From NCBI GenBank assembly GCA_027886175.1, contig JAJNNQ010000075.1:57225001-57289000 (forward strand): a stretch of DNA of 64,000 nt, given 5' to 3'. The notes beneath the pieces are model-generated. The model was not told where the DNA came from. It saw nothing but the letters and a program-made list of their open reading frames with translations, and made no database searches. Source of the DNA: Phylloscopus collybita (lineage: Eukaryota; Chordata; Aves; Passeriformes; Phylloscopidae). Made by a program: the position numbers and the translations under genes. Numbering within the stretch: the first letter of the stretch is position 1; each line of letters opens with the position of its first letter. Positions 12,491-25,575 of this stretch are shown one piece after another.

Positions 12491-13263
12491 GTTTATTATA
12501 TATTATTATAATAAGCATAGAGTTTTAAATATCTTTCGCAGGAGTATGATTAGAAAATGTTAGGAATTATTTTGGGAAAAAAAGGTTATTTAAAAGAAAA
12601 GTGTATATATTAAGTGACAAAGTCAGGTTTAAAGTATTCACTGGGAATCAAGTGCTTATGACAGATAGTCCAAGGACACTCTGAGTAAACATAAAGGACT
12701 GTAACTCAACGTGACATTTTTGGCTTTTCCATTACCAAGTCTGGAGGACTTGGCACAATAGAGTTCTACAACAGGAACATCAGATTTTAGATCTATTAGC
12801 AGCAAGTAAATTATTTATCAACTTACAGGATATCAGGAGTTATTTGGCAGTTGGCAGGCATCGGCGAGCCATAGATTAACAAAACACCACTATTGTGCAA
12901 AATACCTTCTGAGCAATCTATTTCAGAACAGAATTTTTTAGTAGACACTCTTATTAAGGATGTAAAAGACCTTAAGCTTCTTTTCTCACTTGCTATTGCT
13001 CTGTCTATAGGCATAATACTATGCTTTACAGTGGCTGAGAGACTGAATACATTGCCAGTTTTTTTCTGAAAGCAACATTTATGTACAGCTATTTAACAGA
13101 GGAAGGCATTTGCACTGTATGAGAAAACAAGCAACGAAACATGGGCACATTCTGGAAAAGATTTTTGGTCCTGTTACAATGGGAAAAAAAGTGGCAAAAA
13201 TAGAAAGATACAGTTGAAGATAGCAAGAGCCCATTTCTACAGAATGATCTCAACACGAAGTAC
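12491..13263. other. Unassigned non-coding DNA
   Basis: No gene was recognised. A minus-strand frame of 63 codons at 12823-13014 and another at 13089-13331 have no domain; the second runs into CR1 sequence. The stretch lies directly upstream of a CR1 copy and its last part may be more diverged CR1. Confidence 0.45.
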
Positions 13264-13890
13264 ACCCTGTGCTGCATCAGAAACAGAGCAACCAGCAGAA
13301 CAAGGGCAGTGATTCTGCTCAGCCCTAGCACTATTTATGACCTGAAGAATCACCATATCCATGCTCTGGACATCATTTTCTGTGCTGTTCTCAACACAAG
13401 ATAGAGATGGGCCTGTTGGAACAAGTTCAGAGCAGGCCATAGAAATGATCAAAGATCTGGAGCACCTCTTCTACAAAGACAAGCTGTGATATGGTTGGGT
13501 TGTTCAGCCTCGAGAAGAGAAGCTTGTGGGGAGACCTTCTTGTGGCCTTCCAGTACCTAAAGAGAGCCCATAAAAAGAGGTAGAGCAACTCTGTACATGT
13601 GCAGAGGGTGACAGGACAAGGGACAACTGCTTTTAACTGAAAGGGGGTAGGTTTAGATTTTATGTAGGAATAAATTCTTTACTGTGAGGGGTGGGGAGAC
13701 ACTGGAACAAGTTGCCCAGGGAATATGTTGATGCTCCATCCCTGGAAACACTCAAATTCAGACTGGATGGGGACTGAGAATCCTGAGTCAGTTTTTGGCA
13801 TCCAAGCTCATCATGAGGGAATGGAGCTAGATGAGCTTCAATGTCCCTTCCAATGCTGGCCATTCTATGACTCCCACTGCAGGGACCAGT
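13264..13890 (+). mobile_element. CR1 LINE, 3' end of RT plus 3' UTR
   Basis: A 5'-truncated CR1 in sense orientation. CR1 words appear in order: AACCAGCAGAACAAGGGCAG; CTGTTGGAACAAG; AAGATCTGGAGCACCTCTTC; GGGTTGTTCAGCCTCGAGAA; TTCCAGTACCTAAAGAG; GGGTGACAGGACAAGGG; GACACTGGAACAAGTTGCCC; and a 3' end with ATGTCCCTTCCAATG. The reverse-transcriptase frame is broken by stops and indels, so it is inactive. Open frames at 13660-13938 (minus) and 13725-14076 (plus) are shadows of it. Confidence 0.93.
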
Positions 13891-16857
13891 CTCATCCCAG
13901 AGGAGTGGCTTGTTTCCCATAGGGCCTGTCCAAAGCAAAATTTAGCAGATAGACAATTTTCTTGTGCTAAAAGATTGTCTTGTTGTTATAGTCTGGACTC
14001 TTACTCCATATCATGCAACTGTGAACAAAATAGCATTTTGTTGCCTTCTCTAGTTGCACCTGCCTTTCCTCTGTAAAAATAACTGAAAGCATTGAAGCTT
14101 TTGCAGCTTCTACTGCTGTCTAAAGTGCCTCGAACTTTCTAAGCTACCTGTCATTTCAGTATCTCTGATACTCCTTGTATCTTATCTTGTCATACTGGAT
14201 CAAGAGCTTAGAAAAAAACCAATAAACCTTAGGCATTTTCCTTTTCAGATGTGTTTCAATGGAAAAGTTTCAGTGGAAGGCGATGTATCCCAAAATAGGA
14301 GCTTTCAAAAATTCTCCTGTAAACTTCAAAATAGACCCTCTCCCTACCTAAGGGTCCCAAGAGAAGCCAGGTGAGGGAGACAGAGGATGATAAGTAGGCC
14401 ATTTTATTTAGGTGAACTAACAGTTATAATATATTAAGTTTGAAATGCTTAGTAGTGTGTTTTCTGTTGCTTAAAATACTTGTATATTTACATATTTCCA
14501 TGAAAACATTAAAACAAAAAAAATCACTTGTGAATAAAAAGTTCTGACTGAGAAGCGAATCTCTTGAGCTACCACTGAATTTAGAAAAGAATATCACAGA
14601 AATTGTTAATATAATTTTCCCAATTAAAATTACAGTTGTGAATAAACCAATTTTTTTTCACAGAAAAATGTTAATTATAAAATTTGTAAATGCCAAAATT
14701 GTTTTTTCTTTATATTGGCTTCCAAAGAACAAACACAATTGATGATTGTTGATTGTTGATTTAGTATAATTTTTATATTAAAAATAAATAATAAAGCCCT
14801 TTCTAAAACTTTTTTAACAAGTAATTAACATTTATTACAAATGGTGATAAACTATCTTATTAGCAATACTTTAAAGGCTATAACAAACAACAAAACCAAC
14901 CAAAAATCCCAAACAAATTCCACTGCCCTCAAAAAAACCCCAAAGAACAAATCAACAAAAATATCCCTAGAAAAGCCAAACCCAGCTCCAAAGATTAAAA
15001 AGCAGGAGGAAAAACTGCTCTGCCAATATCTGCTTATAATGAACAAGGCATACTCAAATTATATAGAATACATTAATAAAAAGGGTAAACCCTGAGAACT
15101 TGTAAGCATGGAAGACAGATTAGGTTAATTAACCCTGCAGTGATGGCCACTCCTACCAGATGATGGACACCAATTATGTTCTATTATTGACCTCACAATA
15201 TGCAGTTCTTCATCTACAAAGAGAGCTAGTAAATAACTGGTCCTCAGAGGCTGGTAGAACCAGTTTGAGAAGTACTTAGTAACATTCAATTCTCATTAAA
15301 AAATCCAGTAATTTTGATAACATTTGTCATTTCCTACATTCACGCACTGACCACACAGCTTCTCTCACTCATCCCAACACACGAAAATCTTGATATCTGT
15401 GGGGTAAGTTGAGTGAGGGATCTTCCCAAATCGAATAAGTCCTTTGATAATTTTCAGAGAAGGGCTATTACACCAAAAAATGCTGTGCTAAAGGAAAAAT
15501 GGTGAGAACCAGGTAATCAAAGTTCACTTACATGAAAAGTACAGCTAAATATTTAGGTTAAAATGCTGGAAAAATAACAAGGAACTAATTCAATGAGAGG
15601 TATTGAGCTAATTTGTATGTATAAACATAACTGGTTTTAGAATCTTCCTCCGCATTTCTAAAATTGTGTTAATACATAAAAAACCTGTAAAATTCTGATC
15701 ATGGGCAAGTCACCTTTTTTCTTACATTCTAAACATTTTTCCCCACATTTTAAGGTGTATATCAGCTAACTAGTTTTACTAGATCCAGTATGACACATAA
15801 TGTTTGCTGTTATAGAGTCTATACAGACACACCACCACTCCAGGGTATGAAACACTCCATGAACACTTCCTAAATGTTTGAAAAAGTTTTCTTGCCCCAT
15901 TAGTTTTCAGACTATATTACAGCTCCACACACAAAAAACCCATCCACTTCTTATGACCCTAAGTCTTATGACTGCTAAGAGGCTGAATACAACATGGAAA
16001 CACATAACCTTAGTTTGGCAAACTTATTTCTAAGCTCTATTTGCATGAAAAAAAAAATCTGTGTTGGTTTTGGGAGCTAGGATTTTTTTTTTTCATCTCA
16101 AAGTATGCACATATAGCAGGAATAATATGAATTAGTATTAAAAACAAAAAAAAAGCCTGTAAAGCAAGCATCTGGGAATCTGACATATAAAAGAAAGAAT
16201 AAAGTTGTTTCTGCATTTTTTGTGTAAGCAAATGATATTACATAAAATACTATTGACAATTTCAAGTGCTAATTTTTATTTTGTTTTTTCCCTTTTTTTT
16301 TTTTTAAGTTTACTGTACCCCACTATTATTATAAACAATGTCTCAGGTTATAGTAATATGAAGAAGTAAGAAGGAAAAAGCCATCATTCCTTAGGAAGAA
16401 ATGCATGTACTTAGATAGGTATCACAGGCAGTTATTTTCAGTATTTTATACTCATCAGATCTGATTTATTGTCCCTCCCCATACCACAGAAGACTCTGAA
16501 GCTAGAATAACACTTGCAAGACAGACATATTGGTAAAGGAAAAAATTCATACTGGTATATGAATCCTTATCCAAATAAGTACGTTAAAGTTATCAGTGGC
16601 TGTGGCTTGATTTCCCAGTAGCTCTTGGATGGCATTCAATGTGTTCCTAGAAAGCATCATCCAGAATCAATTCATTTGAAAGAAATAGACCTCATGGTCT
16701 TCCAAACTGCTCTACTCCTAGAACCAAAACATTTCAAAAAGCACAGCTTTTAAACAGCCTAAGCATAACTCTTCCAGCTAAAATGTTAACGTAGATGAAC
16801 CTAGCCTATGTAAGAAAGTGTTGCTGCAATGTCACTTTGAGGGAAAATATATGATTT
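13891..16857. other. Unique AT-rich non-coding DNA
   Basis: No gene or recognised element. It holds the A/C-rich tract at 14880-15018 and several T-runs and A-runs near 16050-16310. Short repeats of GATTGTTG are visible at 14740-14760. Confidence 0.55.
14880..15018. repeat. A/C-rich low-complexity tract
   Basis: The plus strand is mostly AAC, CCAA and AAAC words with almost no G or T. An 84-codon Lys/Asn/Thr/Pro-rich frame at 14841-15095 exists because of this composition and is not a credible gene. Confidence 0.8.
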
Positions 16858-17361
16858 TCACAGAATATCCTGATTTGGAAGGGAATCAAAAGGATTACTG
16901 AAGTCCAACTCCTGGCCCAGCACAGGATAACCCAGGAATCTAAGAATCACACCATGTGCTTGAGAGAGTTGTCCAAATGCATCCCGAACTCTGTCAGACT
17001 TGGTGCTGTGACCACTGTCTGTTCCAGTCCCTAACCATCAACCAGGTTAAAAACTTTTTTCTCATATCCAGGCTAAACCTCACCTGACACAACTTCAGGC
17101 CACTTACTCTGGTGTTGTCATTTGTCAGGTAAGAGGTCAGTGCCTGCCACTCCTCTTCCCCTCGTGTGGATGTTGAAGACTGCAATGAGGTCTCCCCTCA
17201 GTCTCCTCCAGGCTGAACAGACCAAGAGACCTCAGCCGCTCCTCACATGGGTTCCACTCAAGGCCCTTCACCACCCTTGTGGCCCTCCTTTGGATGCTCT
17301 CTAGTGGCTTAATGTCTCTTTTATGGTGTGGTGACCAAAACTGCACAGAGGACTCGAGGTG
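16858..17361 (-). mobile_element. CR1 LINE 3' fragment
   Basis: An antisense CR1 copy of about 500 bases. It starts with the reversed 3' end (TTTGGAAGGGAATCAAAAGG). Further CR1 words follow: GTCCAACTCCTGGCCCAGCA; CAGGCTAAACCTCACCTGAC; CCTCCAGGCTGAACAGACC; CACATGGGTTCCACTCAAGG; CCTTTGGATGCTCTCTAG; ending near CAAAACTGCACAGAGGAC. Five small open frames in it are shadows of the element. Confidence 0.95.
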
Positions 17362-20140
17362 AAAACAAAATCTATTGTAGACCAAATACCCTATCTAAGG
17401 AATTTAGTGCTTTCTAAGAACTTAATACTTTTCAAAATATTGCTGCTTACGTTTTTTAGTTCAACAATGAAGGCAGTTGTACCAAGAAGTACCATTCTGT
17501 ATTTATGTCAGTTTTTTCTGAATATATTTCTATTTCTGCTCTTCATAAATATCCACAAGTAATATCAAAGGAAATTTATAATATGAAATCAGGGAATATT
17601 TTATGCCTCAAGAAGCAAGTGCAAAATTATCCTATAACCACCTGTGCCTTGTTTTCCTGTGCAAAACTTCTGCTCTGTTAGACTACAACAAGCAGAACAC
17701 AGATATCATGCCTGAAAGCAGTTTTTTCCCCTGTGAAAGTGCAAGGAGATGACCTAGGACTTTTTCTTTAATGTTTTGAAATGAGGTATCATTTGCATAA
17801 CTAAAATATTTCTGCCTAAATACTGTTCTGAAAAAGCATTTTGAGGCGACATTGAGAAAGTTCTTCAATATTTTACCTCTGGGAATGAAATTCTGACTCC
17901 ACCAAAGTCAAACCTTATACTCACAATATCAAGGTTGAAGATGAACTATTTTTTTTTTCAAAAGTTTGTATCAGGAGAGAAATACATATTTCCACACATA
18001 TACTAAGGATCTATCCATAACATGCTCCTGGGATACTTAAAAATACTAAATTATGTTCTTGATCAAAAGCAAATCTTGTCATAACTGAATGACTACTCCT
18101 ATTGCAAAAGAAAAAGAAATCCCGAGCATATAAAACCTATTATATCTTGCCTATAGAAACACATATCTCTAAAAATATTCACAGTCTATGAGTAATGTTC
18201 AGATATAATGCAAAACAAACAAACAAACAAACAAACAAACAAAAAACCACCCAAGAATCAACAAGGATACATTCCTTCAAAACATGTAACAATGTGGAAT
18301 GTAGAACCAGAAAATCTTTCTCTAAGCCAAATTTCTCTTCTGCAATAACCTTGCAATATACCTACCACTCTGTATGCTATTGTTCCTGAAAAGAAAAAAA
18401 TCGCCTGAGAACTTTTCTCTCACACCTCATTCTTAAGTCAGGATGCACTCCATTTTGAGTGAGAAAAGGAATTGTCATTCAAGCAAAAGACAAAAACCAA
18501 GGTAGACTTTACTGCTAATAGTTCTAACTGGAGGAGCCACAGGGGCTGGAGCACAAGAGTGGCTAACAAGAGGTTTGTATGTACATGTCATAAAAGTGTT
18601 TGAGATGCAATAGGTTTTCCAGCCTTTACAGTCCAACTAGGACTTTCCTACATAACACAATTTTATTGCAGAATATGAATCAGACATTCAAGTACAAACA
18701 GAGAGCAATGTACCACATAAAAAAAGGGGAAATGTATAGTTATGCACTAGTATCTTTAAAAATGCTCAATAAATTATGTCTATTAAAGTATATTACACTC
18801 TAAATAATTATCATGTTTGGAGCTATAGGCCAGGAAGCAAAGAACAAAGTTGCTAAAGTTGTTTCAGTTTACCTATTTGTTTGCTTTTTGTTGTTTTGTT
18901 TTTTTTAATTTTCAGAGTATACATAATTATACCACTAAAAAGTAAGGAAACTGTAAGATTAATCTAGCTGTTCCTTATTTTATGGTGGCTCTACAAACTT
19001 TCTGTCTACAAAGAGATTGTTTATATCTTAAAATAAGAAAGAAACACCTGAATGTTTCCTTGGTGGGCTTTTTGTGTCACTAAATCCTGAAAGCTGGTGG
19101 CATTTTAAAACAACTCAGATGATGTCAGAAAAAAACCCAAACTAACAAACACAACAAACTTCTTACTGAAGAGCTATATTTCTATTGTGTTGTTATAGAG
19201 GTTGTTGATAACTTTACACAATCATTTCTTTAATTTCTGAGCATTGCAGATTTTTGACAGAACTTGTTGATGTTACGTCTGGAATAAATATGAATTTATG
19301 GTTTAAAATATGATTATCACAATAAGAAAACACATCCACAGTGAAATTTCCATGTTGTGAAATAATTTTGACACAATGGTAAGTCAACTCCCTGTCTGAA
19401 GGGTTCATATTATTTTCACATCTTCCAGCGAGAATGTCAATTTTTCCATAAGGAAATCATGCAGTTATGAAATGTCAAGGCTTCAAGTTCCATCTAAATT
19501 ATGATAATTTCTCTTGCACCCAGTCTTGAGATATGTTATGTTTTCTAGACAAGCAGTTGTGTTGTGAATATCACTTGACTTTCTTTCTGCTTAAAAATAA
19601 TTAAAAAACCCCCAAACCCAACTCATCAACAAGTAAACCAACAAAAAAGCCAACATTCCAAACAGGCAAGAAAATCCTTGAACAAACTAAAAACGCTTTT
19701 AGGGATTAAGTGATATAAGACAGATCACTGCTCATAGCACATGAAACCTGGAGTAAGGGCCAGCTCAAACTGACTTTTGGTTTCTTCAGAAGGGGTTGGG
19801 AAAGCAAGAGTAGCACATCAGCCAGAGTGTGCTGAAGACAAAAACTCCTAGAGAAACTGAGGGCAGAGGAACTGTACAAGGAAGAGATTTTTATTTTTTT
19901 TTTAATCAGAGATGGATAGAAAAGAAAATCTAAACTATGGAACTGAGCTTTCTGGTATTTGTCCCTGATGGGCTAAAAGATATAATATGTTCTCCCTGCA
20001 TCTTCTACCTAAAAAAACAAACTTGTACTAATAAACACCCAGATGTTATCATCTAACACAAGACTATCTTTCTGACTATGAATATTATTTAAGTAGCCAT
20101 ACAGAAGGAAAAATGTGTTTCAGCATGCAATTACTGAATA
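17362..20140. other. Unique AT-rich non-coding DNA
   Basis: No coding or RNA gene was recognised. It contains an (AAAC)n microsatellite at 18.2 kb and an A/C-rich tract at 19602-19655. The region separates two minus-strand CR1 copies. Confidence 0.55.
18211..18247. repeat. (CAAA)n microsatellite
   Basis: About eight perfect ACAA units ending in a short A-run. Confidence 0.95.
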
Positions 20141-20925
20141 ATTTAGGTTGGAGTGACCTCTGGAGGTTATTGGGTTCAACTTTCTTCTCACAGCAAGGAA
20201 AATGTAGATCAGGCAACTAATCATCTCTACTGTACTGTGTCACATTAAGCCATTTTCCTAATATATAATCAGAATTTTACATGTTATAGATTGTGTGTCT
20301 TGCTTCTCATCCTGTCACTGAGCCCTAGTAGGACGAGTCTATATCTTTTATCAGGATATATATAAAGACAGCAACTATATCTCCCTTTAGCCTTCTCTTT
20401 TTAGGATTGAACCAAACCAGCTCTCTCAGCATTTGTTGTGCTGCTCTGCCTTGAGCCCCCTCAGGCCTTTCTGATGGGTCCTCTCCAACAATGTCCAAAA
20501 TTGCCTTCATCTGCAGAACCCCAGACTGGGCACAGGGCTCCAGACACAGTCTCATAAGCATTGACTAGAGGAGAATAGTTACTTCTAGCCTGCTGGCTAA
20601 ATTCTTGCTAATACAGCCCAGAGGGCACCTAGAAAATTTGTGAGCACAAGGACACACTGCTGACTCATATTTAGCTTGTGGGCCACCTGGGTGCCCAAGA
20701 TCCTCCTGCAGAGCTGCTCTATGCCCAAGTCTATATGGTGGTGTGGATAGGTGTTGGATTTTTCCTACACATTTCTCAGGTGTAGGATTTTTCATCTCTG
20801 TTCACTGAAGTTCTTGAGATTATTGTCTGCCCACTTCCTCGATTGAGATGCCTCTGAACAGCAGCTCTGCATGTCAAAGTATCCAACACTTTCCCCAGTT
20901 TGGTTTTGTAGCAAAGAGAAAAATG
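20141..20925 (-). mobile_element. CR1 LINE, about 0.8 kb 3' part
   Basis: An antisense, 5'-truncated and well-diverged CR1. It begins with the reversed 3' terminus (TAGGTTGGAGTGACCTCTGG). CATCCTGTCACTGAGCCC, CAACAATGTCCAAAATTGCC, CCCAGACTGGGCACAGGGCT, GCTTGTGGGCCACCTGGGTG and CCAAGATCCTCCTGCAGAGC follow, with the usual CR1 3'-UTR words further right. There is no intact frame. The left portion is more eroded than the middle. Confidence 0.92.
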
Positions 20926-21342
20926 CCTCTTGTAACCAATTTCCACATGGAATTAGTAGCTTTGATCACAACATTTTCAGCCCAGAGCTTCTGAAAATTT
21001 TCCATCAAGCTTCTTCCATTTCATCCATGTCTCCTCAATTTGCCCATAAGTAGACTATGGAAGAACATGTTAAAGGACTTGAAGAAATGAAAGTCAGCAT
21101 TCAGAGCTCTCCCCTTGCATAGTGCCAGTAATCCTTTCAGCAGATGGCAATCATGTTGGCCAAGCACAATTGTCCTTGGGAAATTTGTTCTGCGTTTTCC
21201 CACTTATCCCTACTTTTCTGAGCCTCACTTCAGTTTCAGTAACTTGATACTGCACATGACCAGGAGCTAGTTTTAAATTGTTTTTTTCGAGCAAAAGGTA
21301 CATGGAGCTGCATTTTACCTTTACTTTCTTTTTTTTCCCCAT

Positions 21343-21409
21343 TAAAACAAAAACCCAAAACCAAAAAAAAAAAAGGAAAAAAACCAACACCAACCCCAAA
21401 AAACCCCTC
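21343..21409. repeat. A/C-only low-complexity tract
   Basis: A run of AAAACCC, poly-A and CCAACACC words with almost no T and only one GG. One of several such tracts in the window. Confidence 0.85.
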
Positions 21410-22666
21410 TGATCATGAATGGAGCAAAAAGCTCACTATCTTGTTAGAGCTTTGTGTTACCAATAATGAGCATAATGTGAAAAAGTTTGGCTCAAACTTT
21501 TCTCTGTCCTCAACCGCTCTTAGCATTGCTATCCTAGGAATGATTCTTTTTCTATGAAAGTCATTATTTCAGAGACCCATTTAGCATTTTCTGTCTCCAG
21601 CAAAAGGAAGGTGTATCAGGCAAACTCTCCCAGCTTGCACTCAAAAAAGCAAGGTAGGACATATTATTATGAACACGCATGCAGCCTGAAGGGTCTTGAA
21701 AAGTGCAACTCAGGTTTTTCTTTTTCTTTCCAATTAACTTAGTAAGCTTCCTGTCCATCTGACAATAGTGCATATTTTATCTGACAGTGTTTTATTTGAG
21801 AAAACCACGGGGAAATCCCAAGTTGGAATTTTGATTTCTTCTCTTTGTGATGGACTTTGATAGCTACCCTGGAACATAATTAATTAAGCTGTCAATAAAT
21901 ATTGCAGCCACTAGAGAAAGATTGTCAGTACTTTCCCCAGAAAAAAGACATATTAGAAATGTTTCCACATCTGTCTGAAAAGGGTGAAAACTGACAAATA
22001 ACTAACTTGGCACTTCACTCTCCTGTATAATTATTGACAATTAAAGCACTTCATTTTTTCTAAACTTACTTAAGACTGTTGGTATTGTCTCAGAGGCAGA
22101 TCAATAATTATGAAGAAACTTATTTAATTGCTAGATAAAATTCATTCTGAAATCTATACATGGCCTGAAAGCTACAGTGGAAAGGGAAAATATTTTTTAT
22201 GGAAGGCTTGATCAAGGGTTTTGCAGGTTAGATTTGTTTTTACCTTCGAGAAAGGTCAGGAAATAACCAGATAAGCTGAAACATAGCATTAAGAGTGACA
22301 TATAATGTAGAGCCTTTAGCTCAATATCATGGGTTTTTGTATTGAACTGATCACCTTAGCAACAATTAAAAAAGAACAAAACTGATTAAATAAACAAACA
22401 GACAAAAGAAAAAAAAGTAGGATAGATAAAATAAGAAAGATCAAGGTGGGAGCTTGATTCCTTTTAAAAAATATATTGGTTATCAGAGACCATGCAATCA
22501 AAATAAATCAAGATTTGTAGATTTGTCCTGAAAAGACAGAGCATGTACAAGGTAGCAAACAAAGTCCAAGAACCACAGCAGGCAGAACTGACACAAGTAA
22601 TTAACACATAATTTTCTGTCTTGATAGTCCAACATTTGTAATATTGAACACAGGCTGTAGGGGGAA

Positions 22667-22708
22667 AATTAACAAAAACAAAACCAAACAAACAAACAAA
22701 CAACCCCC
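22667..22708. repeat. (AAAC)n plus C-run
   Basis: Repeated ACAA/CAAA units end in a run of C immediately next to the LTR at 22731. Confidence 0.85.
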
Positions 22709-22730
22709 CCTGCTATTTAGCACTGTTAAT

Positions 22731-23304
22731 TCTCATAATTTAATCCCAGTCAGCAGCCAAACCCCACACAGCCACTTGCTCACTCCCCACCAGTGGGACT
22801 GGGGAGAGAATTGGAAGGGTAAAAGCTGGAAAACTCAGGTGTTGAGATAAAGACAGTTTAATAGGCAAAGAAAAAGGCAAAAGCATAAGAGAAACAAGTA
22901 ATTAACTCCCTTCCATGGGCAGGAAGCTGTTCAGCCATCTCATGCAGACCAGGGCCCCATCACATGTAATGGTGGTTTGGGAAGACAAACACCATCACTC
23001 CCAAATGACCCCTGCTTCCTCCTTCTTTCCCCCACTTTATAGTGATGCCACATGGTCTGGAATATCCTTTTGGTCAGCTGGGGTCACCTGTCCTGGCTCT
23101 GTGTTATCCCAAATTCCTATGCATCCTTAACTTCCTCACCAGCATGGTGGTACAAAGAAGCAGAAAATGCTTTGGCTCTGTGTAAGACCTGAAGACAAAA
23201 GCTTCTCTATATTATCACTACATTCAGCCTAATCATAAACAGAACACAGCCCCATACAAGCCACTGTGAAGAGAATTAACTCTATCCCAGCCATAACCAG
23301 CACA
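22731..23304 (-). mobile_element. Solo LTR of an avian endogenous retrovirus
   Basis: Read on the minus strand, the element opens with TGTGCTGG and then GGCTGGGATAGAGTTAATTC. This is the 5' end of a widespread bird ERV LTR that I recognise. A promoter block with TATAAAG is followed by ACCCCAGCTGACC-type sequence (upstream of it) and by ATTAAACTGTCTTTATCTCAAC near the 3' end. It finishes with a GGCTGCTGACTGGGATTAAA block. No gag, pol or env sequence adjoins it, so it is a solo LTR left by recombination. The 3' border is less certain than the 5' one. Confidence 0.88.
23036..23041 (-). promoter_or_regulatory. TATA box of the solo LTR
   Basis: TATAAA on the minus strand lies in the middle of the LTR, where the viral promoter is expected. 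A polyadenylation-type ATTAAA is found at 22857-22862, downstream in LTR orientation. Whether either still works is unknown. Confidence 0.45.
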
Positions 23305-24835
23305 ATGATAGCCCTAATTTCTAGAAAAGTACACAGTTCAGGTTCCAGTGTGTACTAGGACACATAATAAATACCTACATCTCAGAGATGCTGCCTTAAC
23401 CTCTCTCTGCCCTAGAACCAACTCGAGAATCTCCCACTGGAGTGAAATTGTCTTTAGACAATGTAACATAAATGAAACTAAACATCCAGTGTTATTACTT
23501 CAGTATTAATAAGAAAGGGTGAAATCAGGCTTGCTATTTCTGAAATTAAGACGGGATAATGTTGTCTAACCCATAACATCAACAGAGCCCAAATAGACCC
23601 AAACATGTAGAATCAGTGCACTTGGAAATAGATGTAGTTAATTTGATTCCCTCATAAGTATCAGAAGTATCAAAATTCTTTCATTTTCACTGCTTAAAAA
23701 TAAGATGTTGAAAGTCTTCCCCCGGTAGGCATTCCACATACATTGGTGTATAATGCATTTAGTCACTGCAAGATTAAAATGCCTTTCAAAGCATCTAATT
23801 GAGCAACAGCACAGGAAATTAGAAATAGATTTTTACATTACAAATCTAAAGAAATCAGCAAGGTACTTTAAGTGAATCCTTCTACAGGAACCTTATTGAT
23901 TACCAGAAAGTCTTTGGCTATACCATTCTAAGAATCAGGCTAGTAATGCTTGAAGTGCATTTTCTGGCATATTATAAAATTTGCTCGAGAAGGCACAAAA
24001 TAAAAAAAAAACAAGTCCTCCCTCCATCTACACAAACCCCAGATAAAAGCTTGACTAAATAGAAGTATTTAGATATTTCAAATTTTAAAATAAATTTACC
24101 TTTAGTTTTACTTGTACTAAAGTCTCCCCAGATTCACAATTAAGAATGGGAGCATCTCAGCTCATGCACAGGAAAAGCAACATGAAGTCCATTGTGAGAA
24201 AGGAAAAAGGAAAGGAGCCCAGTGAAGCCATGTGTACCTCATTCCAGTGGTATTTGAAGCAAAAACATTTTTAGTGCCTTCTTCTGTATTTTATTGTTTG
24301 AATTTACATTAAAGAAAGGAGTAAAATAAAATAAAATAAAATTTAAAAAACTTCTAAACAGTTCAGAAAATAAAAAGGTATATCTAGCATTAGTTTGTTG
24401 TAGTAGAATTTGGACAGAACACCATTAGTAGGGAAACTACTAGTCATTATTACTGTTTACAAATTAGTGTCACAGTGCATAATAATTATGTACTGATACA
24501 AGTCAATTATTATAAATGATTTCTTGAGCTACCTTTTCTTTTTGTTCTCTACAGAGTTCTTCTTAGTTTAACACACAAGTGTTACCCTTCATTTCAGATT
24601 AGTCCATAAAAAAGTACTAGCAATTGCATTTGAATCCTCTTAGGACTCAAGGACTGAATGGCTTGTAAAGGAGTAAGGGAGGTCATAAGGCAATAAAAAT
24701 CATTCAGAGATAACAGTAATGTGTGATATTAATTATTATCTTGAATGTACTGTACTGTAGAGCTTATTTATTTGCTCAGCAATTTCTTGCAAAATAAAAA
24801 TTCATCATAAATCTTGCATATTTTTAAATGCTTAA
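23305..24835. other. Unique AT-rich non-coding DNA
   Basis: No gene or transposon recognised between the two LTRs. A short (TAAAA)n microsatellite lies at 24322-24342. Confidence 0.55.
24322..24342. repeat. (TAAAA)n pentanucleotide repeat
   Basis: Four perfect TAAAA units. Confidence 0.85.
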
Positions 24836-25575
24836 TGTCTTGGGTTATGGAACCAAAAATGTGTATTCTATTTCATCTGTTGAAAAGCAGCTGGGGAGAT
24901 GTTCTTCTTTATCTCTTGTAACTCTGGGGGGAGGGGGGCAGATGTCTTCTGATAATGGGCCAGCTGTTAAAACCAGGTGGGGCAGTGTTTCTTATCTCTT
25001 TCACCACCCATCCTCCCTCCAGGGGGATATTTTCTGCTGATGAACCATTAAGGCTCACCAAGGACACGACACATTCCATTATCCCATTGTGAGATGCTCC
25101 ACTCAGTGTGGGGAGCCAACCATTCCTACCTGGATAAAAACAGATGTAGGAACACAAGGTATCTGGTTCCACCGGATTCCGGGAGGAAGACTGGACCCTT
25201 CTCACCATCACTGGACCCTTGTTCTACAGGATCATCTCTACTCCAACAGAACCACATCTGCCACTCCAGGAGGACTCACTTTTGGACTGCTTCCAACACC
25301 CTGACCAACAGGGTGTCAGGTTGTAGCTCTGACTTGTCAGGACTCTCCAAAATTGTTGTTTGTTTGTTTGCTTGTTTGTTTGGTTGGGTTTTTTTCTACT
25401 ACATTTGTATTGTTAATATTCCTGGTAAAGAACTGTTATTCCTATTCCCAAATCTTTGCCTGAAAGCCCTTAATTGCAAAATTATAATTGGGAGGGGGTG
25501 AGGGGGTTTACATTCTCCATTCCAAGGGAAACTCCGGCTTTCCCTGAAAGATACCTGTCTTTCCAAACCAAGACA
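24836..25575 (+). mobile_element. Complete solo LTR (LTR-A)
   Basis: The 740-base element starts with TGTCTTGG and ends with CCAAGACA, an exact 8-base terminal inverted pair with canonical TG...CA ends. The flanking pentamers CTTAA and CATAA match at four of five positions, consistent with an aged target-site duplication. A second copy (LTR-B) lies at 38471-39116 in the same orientation and is very similar along most of its length. Both share a G-run near the 5' end (24926-24938 here). LTR-A has two copies of CTGGACCCTT at 25191 and 25211 where LTR-B has one. Open frames of up to 135 codons in it have no retroviral domain. No internal retroviral genes adjoin it. Confidence 0.88.

Larger units (their letters stand above)
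20926..22730. other. Unique non-coding DNA with low-complexity tracts
   Basis: No gene is recognised. The first hundred bases may still be CR1 remnant. A-rich and A/C-only tracts lie at 21343-21409 and 22667-22708. Open frames at 21.0-21.8 kb on both strands lack any domain. Confidence 0.5.

Noticed and set aside
14841..15095. 84-codon Lys/Asn/Pro-rich frame starting at a Met
   Set aside because: Generated by the A/C-rich low-complexity tract; no homology pattern.
25094..25501. 135-codon plus-strand open frame
   Set aside because: Entirely inside LTR-A, with no retroviral domain; the same area in LTR-B does not keep the frame.
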